A stretch of DNA of 64,000 nt. Origin: Drosophila miranda (lineage: Eukaryota; Arthropoda; Insecta; Diptera; Drosophilidae). Location: positions 16,554,001 through 16,618,000 of the forward strand of contig NC_046674.1 in assembly GCF_003369915.1 (NCBI RefSeq). The letters run 5' to 3'. Below the pieces are notes generated by a model. That model ran no database searches. It was not told where the DNA came from and worked only from the letters and a program-made list of their open reading frames with translations. How positions within the stretch are numbered: the first letter of the stretch is position 1; each line of letters begins with the position of its first letter. The position numbers and the translations under genes were made by a program. Below, one piece after another: positions 59,000 through 64,000 of the stretch.

Positions 59000-61900
59000 G
59001 CTCCACCATCTCTCCACCATCTCTCCACCGTCTCTCCGGGCTAGTTTCCTTTCTCCTCCTTTCCGCTTGAATTTATTGCTGCGCCTAATTGGGCAGCAAC
59101 ATCCCCAACCCAGCGAGGACGAAGGACGTCCCATCCGTGGGGGGATGGGGCCCTGTGATATGTAAATGTTTATAAATCAAGCTGCGACTGTTGTCCGTGA
59201 CAAGTGGTCGACTGTTTGGACACTTCAAATAAATAAATAAGCAAAGAGCGCCGTGCCGGCGCTATAACATGTTTATGCCGACCTGACCCCATTGTGCGGT
59301 TAGTTCAACATTCAGCATTCAACATTCAACAATCCATTTTCCAATTCCCCTTTTCTATTTTCGCCCTCCTTTTTCACCCTTGCCCTGACTATTTGTTTAG
59401 CATAGTTTCGTCGGGGCCGGCCCCAAAGGCAGGAGGCAGGAGGAAGGAGGAAGGAACCCTCATCAAAATTGTCTGAGAGTTTTTTCTTGCCCGACACCTT
59501 GTGATTTAGAAAGCCGCAACATATGAAACCAAAGCCTTGGACTTGGTGATTTATACGATTCGGGCTGATTTACTGCCACAGAGGCCATTAGAGGAGTGCG
59601 GAGGAGCCACCGTCCTCGAGTGGACACTCGATTTGCTGTTGTCGACAATTACATTGTCTAGACCAAGGCGACTGTCAAAACTCGATGCTCTGGCCATACT
59701 TTGGCCCTACTTTGGTTCTTCGGTTCGGCTGCTGGCTCTGAGGCCCAGTCAATGTCTCCAAGTTGATTATAGAAATGACAAAAGCAGAAAAGCGCCAAAG
59801 AAAAGCACCAAATAAAAGCAAAGCAAAGCAAAACAAAACAAAGCAAAACAAATGTCTACGGATCGAGTTTTTTAGCGCTTGATAAATTACTGCGAGGAGC
59901 TTAAGGCTATTAATAAGATAAATGAGCGGCAATAAGTGGAGATGGCACTTCGATTCCATGCCAAGCCGTGCCACGCCATGCGCTCTTCCTTCCTTCCGCT
60001 GCACAATGCGGCGTATGCGTAATTACCATTTCATATGCATTAAGAGCCGCTTCAATCACACGCCACACGGAGCACGGAGCACCCGCTCCCCCTTCCCCCC
60101 CGTTCAAGGAGAGTCCTGGAATCGGAGTATGATGAGCAGTAGCTGGGAGCTGCCGCTGGAGGAGCTGGAGGAGCAGTAGGTGGCTCTGCCAAACCAAACC
60201 AAATCCGATGGATGTCATTAAGCGCATTTGAAAAATCATCAACAAAGCGTTGACAGTGTTGCCAGCTCGGCCAACGATGGACGCCAAATGGAAATGGAAG
60301 CATTGTTAGCGGCAGCAGGCAGGGTGTGGGAGGGTGTGGGAGATGGATAAAAAATGTACCAATAAATTGAAATACGATCAATAATAATTATGATTGGGGG
60401 CCCCAGGCAGCGTGAATACACAGAATAATTGCGTTTCCATGCAATTGCTCAATTCCATAAGGAGCAGCTGCCTATCGGGCACAATGGGTCGATTATCGCT
60501 AAGTGAACGGAACGGGGCTCCAGAAATAATCATTCAAGAATGGCCCGACACAAAGTGGATTTTGCATTCAAGTGCTCATCGCGGCGATAAGTGGAGGGGA
60601 GTGGAGTCTATGACCTTGGGTGTAAAAAGGATTGCTGCCGGCATTTCTCAACACTCAACGATAAGGAAATAGTCAGGAGGCAGCCTGAAGAGGAGCCTTT
60701 GGGATTATCTCTTTGCCTGCAATCGATCTATGGAACTCCATAGATAAGCTCCTGCTATCGCTATCAATGTTTTAAAGTAATAAACACTGTTTTCAAACAA
60801 TTACCAACGCTTTCTATTCAAACAATTATCTTTAATGCCCATTTTGTCATAAATCCATTCATCTATTGTTATAGCCCACAGAGTGCCGACCGCAAATCCC
60901 CATCGATGTTCCCATTGTGCCAGCCCAGTCTTTTTCCTGCCACAGCGGCAGCACCTCGTCCTCCCACTGCCGCCGAGAGCCGCCGACGACAATGGCAGCG
61001 TTTAAAAAAACATTAGTTCAACTGGCCAGCAGAAAGTTCAACTGGCAGTCATAGGGAAGAAGCTCAAGTTTATGCCTAACGAGAGAGGGAAAGGAGAGCA
61101 GAGGAGTGCCCAGCCCAGCCCAAGGACTCGGGTCCAAGGTCTCCATCCCTCAGCGCCTCAGCTCCCCAGCTCCTCTTTGAGTGAAAGCTATCCTAACCGA
61201 GTGACCGACCGCAAATTTCCCCTGCTTGCCGTGCAGTTCGTCACAATGGAAATCCAATTTAATTTTACTGATTCTGCACTTTGCACAAATCGAAGGGCCC
61301 CCGACGATGGTCTCATCGTTAAAGATGCGGTCCAGCCGCAGCCGCAAGTCCCCAGCCACAAAGAGGGCTGCACTCCTTGACGGGACGAGGAGGAGGATTG
61401 AAGGTTCCATTTCACAGATGCCGCAGGACATGCATATATGCAGGGATCAGGGCCCGGGCAGGGACATCTAATTATTGTTTACCGTGCTTAAACACCGGGA
61501 AAATTCAATTGAATTCAAAATAAAATGCGACGAAAATCGAATTTGCCTCCGGAAGTTTGGGTTCCTTTCAGACATGGCCAAAACCAGACTCCGACTCGGA
61601 CTCCCACTCCGACTCGGACTCAGGACAGGGCAACAAACAAATCCTCAAAAAGATTTCAGCTTAGCCCCCAGGCAATAAGCAACCAAAGAAGCGTAAAGAA
61701 AAAGACCTAAGAAAGACACCAGGTAAAAGAGAATCAAATAGAGTCCTCCTCGAATGGAAGGAGCGGGCAGCGTCAGCGTCAGCCCTGACAAGGTTAGGCC
61801 GTGTCCTGGCCCGGTTCACCAAACGTCAAGTCAATGTGTATTTGACATTTGATTTCCGACATTTGCCTGGCCCAAGACCAAGACCTTTCGCTTCCTCAAC

Positions 61901-64000
61901 GTCTAACTCTGGTTCTGGCTGTGGCTCTGTCGCTGGTTCTGCTTCCACTTTCCCTTCGCTTGGGGAAATGCAGCTGACCAGAACCAGAGTCATCCAATTA
62001 GAAGAAAACACCGAAATGAACACAGGCCAAGCAGCTGTCAGTCCCATCGAGCATACATTTGCATTTGCATTTACGAATGCAAATTAAATTTCTCGCTCGA
62101 AATAAAAATCTGGCTCGGCTTCGGTCCGGTCTTACCTTTGCCTTGTGTCGTAGGGCGTATGGGCCTCTGTGTGGGTGTGGCCTCCACCCAAGTTCTGGGT
62201 AAACATTTACCTTATTAACAGCACGGCACAGCCCGAGGGGCAGGCAGACATCGAGTGGTCTGCCTCTGCCGCCTAAAATAATGCCACAAAAAGCAACTTA
62301 TGCTAATGCCGCTGTGCCTGCCGCCTGGCTCTTCTCTCGCTGCCCGCTGGGTGTTAATTCAAATGACATTATTTAATGCCCAGCACACGCAAGACCCGAA
62401 GCTAAAGCCAGATCCAAAGGCAAACACAGAGCCACAGCCAGAGCCAAAGCCAGAGCCAAAGCCAGAGCCACAGCCAGCTTCAAATGTGTCAAAAGAAAGT
62501 GACTTTAATTAAACGTGTATGTTTAACGCCTTGCATAATTCAATGGAGCACGACGAATTTCTACCATTGCGCAATGTGCCGACAGCTGAGTCACGTTTTC
62601 TCACCGAGATTGTAATTGTAGCATCAACAATGCCCCCCAAACTATGGCAATTTTAATGACACCGACCGTATAGCAATTAAAAGTCCATCAGCGCACATCA
62701 ACAATGCACTGCCGAAAGGGAAAGGGGCGGAGCCACACGGCAATAGGATGGATAATCGAAAAATTGACATGTTCTCGCACCAAATTTGCATATTTATTAA
62801 ATTTTCTGATTGAATTTGATAAGCCAGAGCACAGGCTTACGGAGAAAGGGCCCTGATTTATCGATTCCGGATTCCATTCCTCCTCCTAAACTTGTGGTTT
62901 CATTAGCAAAAACACAGACGTTCGCATTGATTTGTGTCTTCCACATCGTGACTAAATTGGTTGTTCAAATAAAAACATTAAATTAGTCAGCAACTTCCAC
63001 AAGTTTCACATTCCCATGCATTCCGGGGCCGTCTGCCTGTCCGTACGTCATAGTGGCTGTCAAATCTGCAACTTTATTTCGAGGGCGCTGTATGCTGTAT
63101 GACTCAGCGCGGCGGGGAGGGGGGCTTTTCAGGGGATTTCCCCACCAACTTTAATGGCTAGACAGGAGATGACAGATACGAATGAAACTTTTGCCAGCGT
63201 AGCTGAAATTATTCGACAGAGCGGGGAGGATATCAATGGATGCCAATCGAATGTTTGTGCAATTAAAGTTTTGGGCGCATCGGATTGTAATTTGGCATGG
63301 ATTCGTGTTGGCCTCTATCAGATATACTTTGCCTCTCTGGGCCTAGGCCCATTCAACGCGTCTATTTGACAGTTTTATGAGCGTAAATGGCCACGCCCCT
63401 TACTGGCCCCTTACTGGCCGTTCAACGCCTCCTTAAAGTGTCAATTAAGCCAAGAAGAGGCCTCAGTCAATAACCAATACATGAGTGATCTCTGTGCGCC
63501 TGTGCCCCTGTGTGTGTGTGTGTTAGCCATAAATAAATTATAAAATTGCTTGGAGGCAACAACAAGAGCAATCGGGTCTATTTGCTTCGAGTGTAGTTGT
63601 TGTTCTCTCTATTTGTCGTTGATTTCGTGCTTCCCTTTTCGCTGTTGTTGTTTTTGTTGTTGGCCTTTGAGGCTGCCTCATGCCCCAGGTCTCCCCTCCT
63701 TCAACCCAGTACAGTTGTGGCCGTTATCGTCGTCTCAGTGAAAGAAAGAGAAAGTGCCCGAAGCCAGTTTGTTGTTGTTTTTTTTGTTGGTATATTTTTC
63801 CATCGTCGTTTTTTTTTTCTGTTCGAATTGTTTTCGATGTGTTGCCGATGCTGGATGGTGGATCGCCTGCCGGGAGGCGTTGGGGGACAGCAAAGAATGT
63901 CAATTTCTGGCCATAATGTGCCTCAGACTTTTGCTTTTCTTTGAAGCTGTAAAACGAGGCACACACACACATACACGCGTACGAGTGGCAGCTTTCCCTT
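59000..64000. other. Non-coding stretch, part 2
   Basis: No supported gene. It contains CTCTCCACCAT repeats near 59005-59035, AAGCAAAGCA repeats near 59812-59850, CTCCGACTCGGA units near 61590-61625 and GCCAGAGCCAAA units near 62425-62475. Open frames are low-complexity or lack a start. Some may be intron or regulatory DNA of a gene outside the window. Confidence 0.5.

Noticed and set aside
60801..60992. 63-codon minus-strand frame with a Trp-rich stretch (TLWAITIDEWIYDKMG)
   Set aside because: No ATG at its start, no splice sites of quality and no family match; kept out for lack of support.

Overview
The window is nuclear DNA of a higher dipteran, almost certainly a Drosophila and probably of the obscura group. 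I infer this from small introns of about 60-70 bp, insect core-promoter elements (Inr, DPE, TATA), a fly odorant receptor, abundant short microsatellites with long poly-C/poly-G runs, and interspersed repeats of a type common in obscura-group flies. The odorant receptor resembles Or67c and the scramblase resembles scramb1. I recall both from polytene section 67 of D. melanogaster 3L, which would place the window on Muller element D. The species assignment is inference.

Layout. 1-4271: non-coding, microsatellite-rich. 4272-10322: a full-length, apparently intact non-LTR retrotransposon of the R1/LOA group on the minus strand, flanked by a 14-bp target-site duplication inside a TG-rich microsatellite. 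10323-23717: non-coding, with an AT-rich repeat block and tandem duplication near 21.6-22.55 kb. 23793-25200: a four-exon odorant receptor gene (Or67c-like). 25201-39.6 kb: gene-poor. 39.7-45.0 kb: a repeat cluster with DINE-1/Helitron-like copies, a decayed gypsy-type integrase fragment and a possible pogo-like terminus. 45.4-50.6 kb: two tandem phospholipid scramblase genes. The first has a proline-rich N-terminus, a GC-AG intron, and a second, internal Inr+DPE promoter with a short ORF in intron 2. 50.8 kb: a decayed leucine-rich-repeat gene fragment. 52192-53885: an intact secreted leucine-rich-repeat protein gene. 53911-64000: non-coding.

The host genes do not form one pathway. The receptor serves smell in antennal neurons, the two scramblases move phospholipids between membrane leaflets, and the LRR protein is secreted with unknown partner. 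I found no RNA genes, no CRISPR and no prokaryote-like system. The point most worth follow-up is the internal promoter and ORF inside scramb1 intron 2, whose splice phase does not match the scramblase reading frame.
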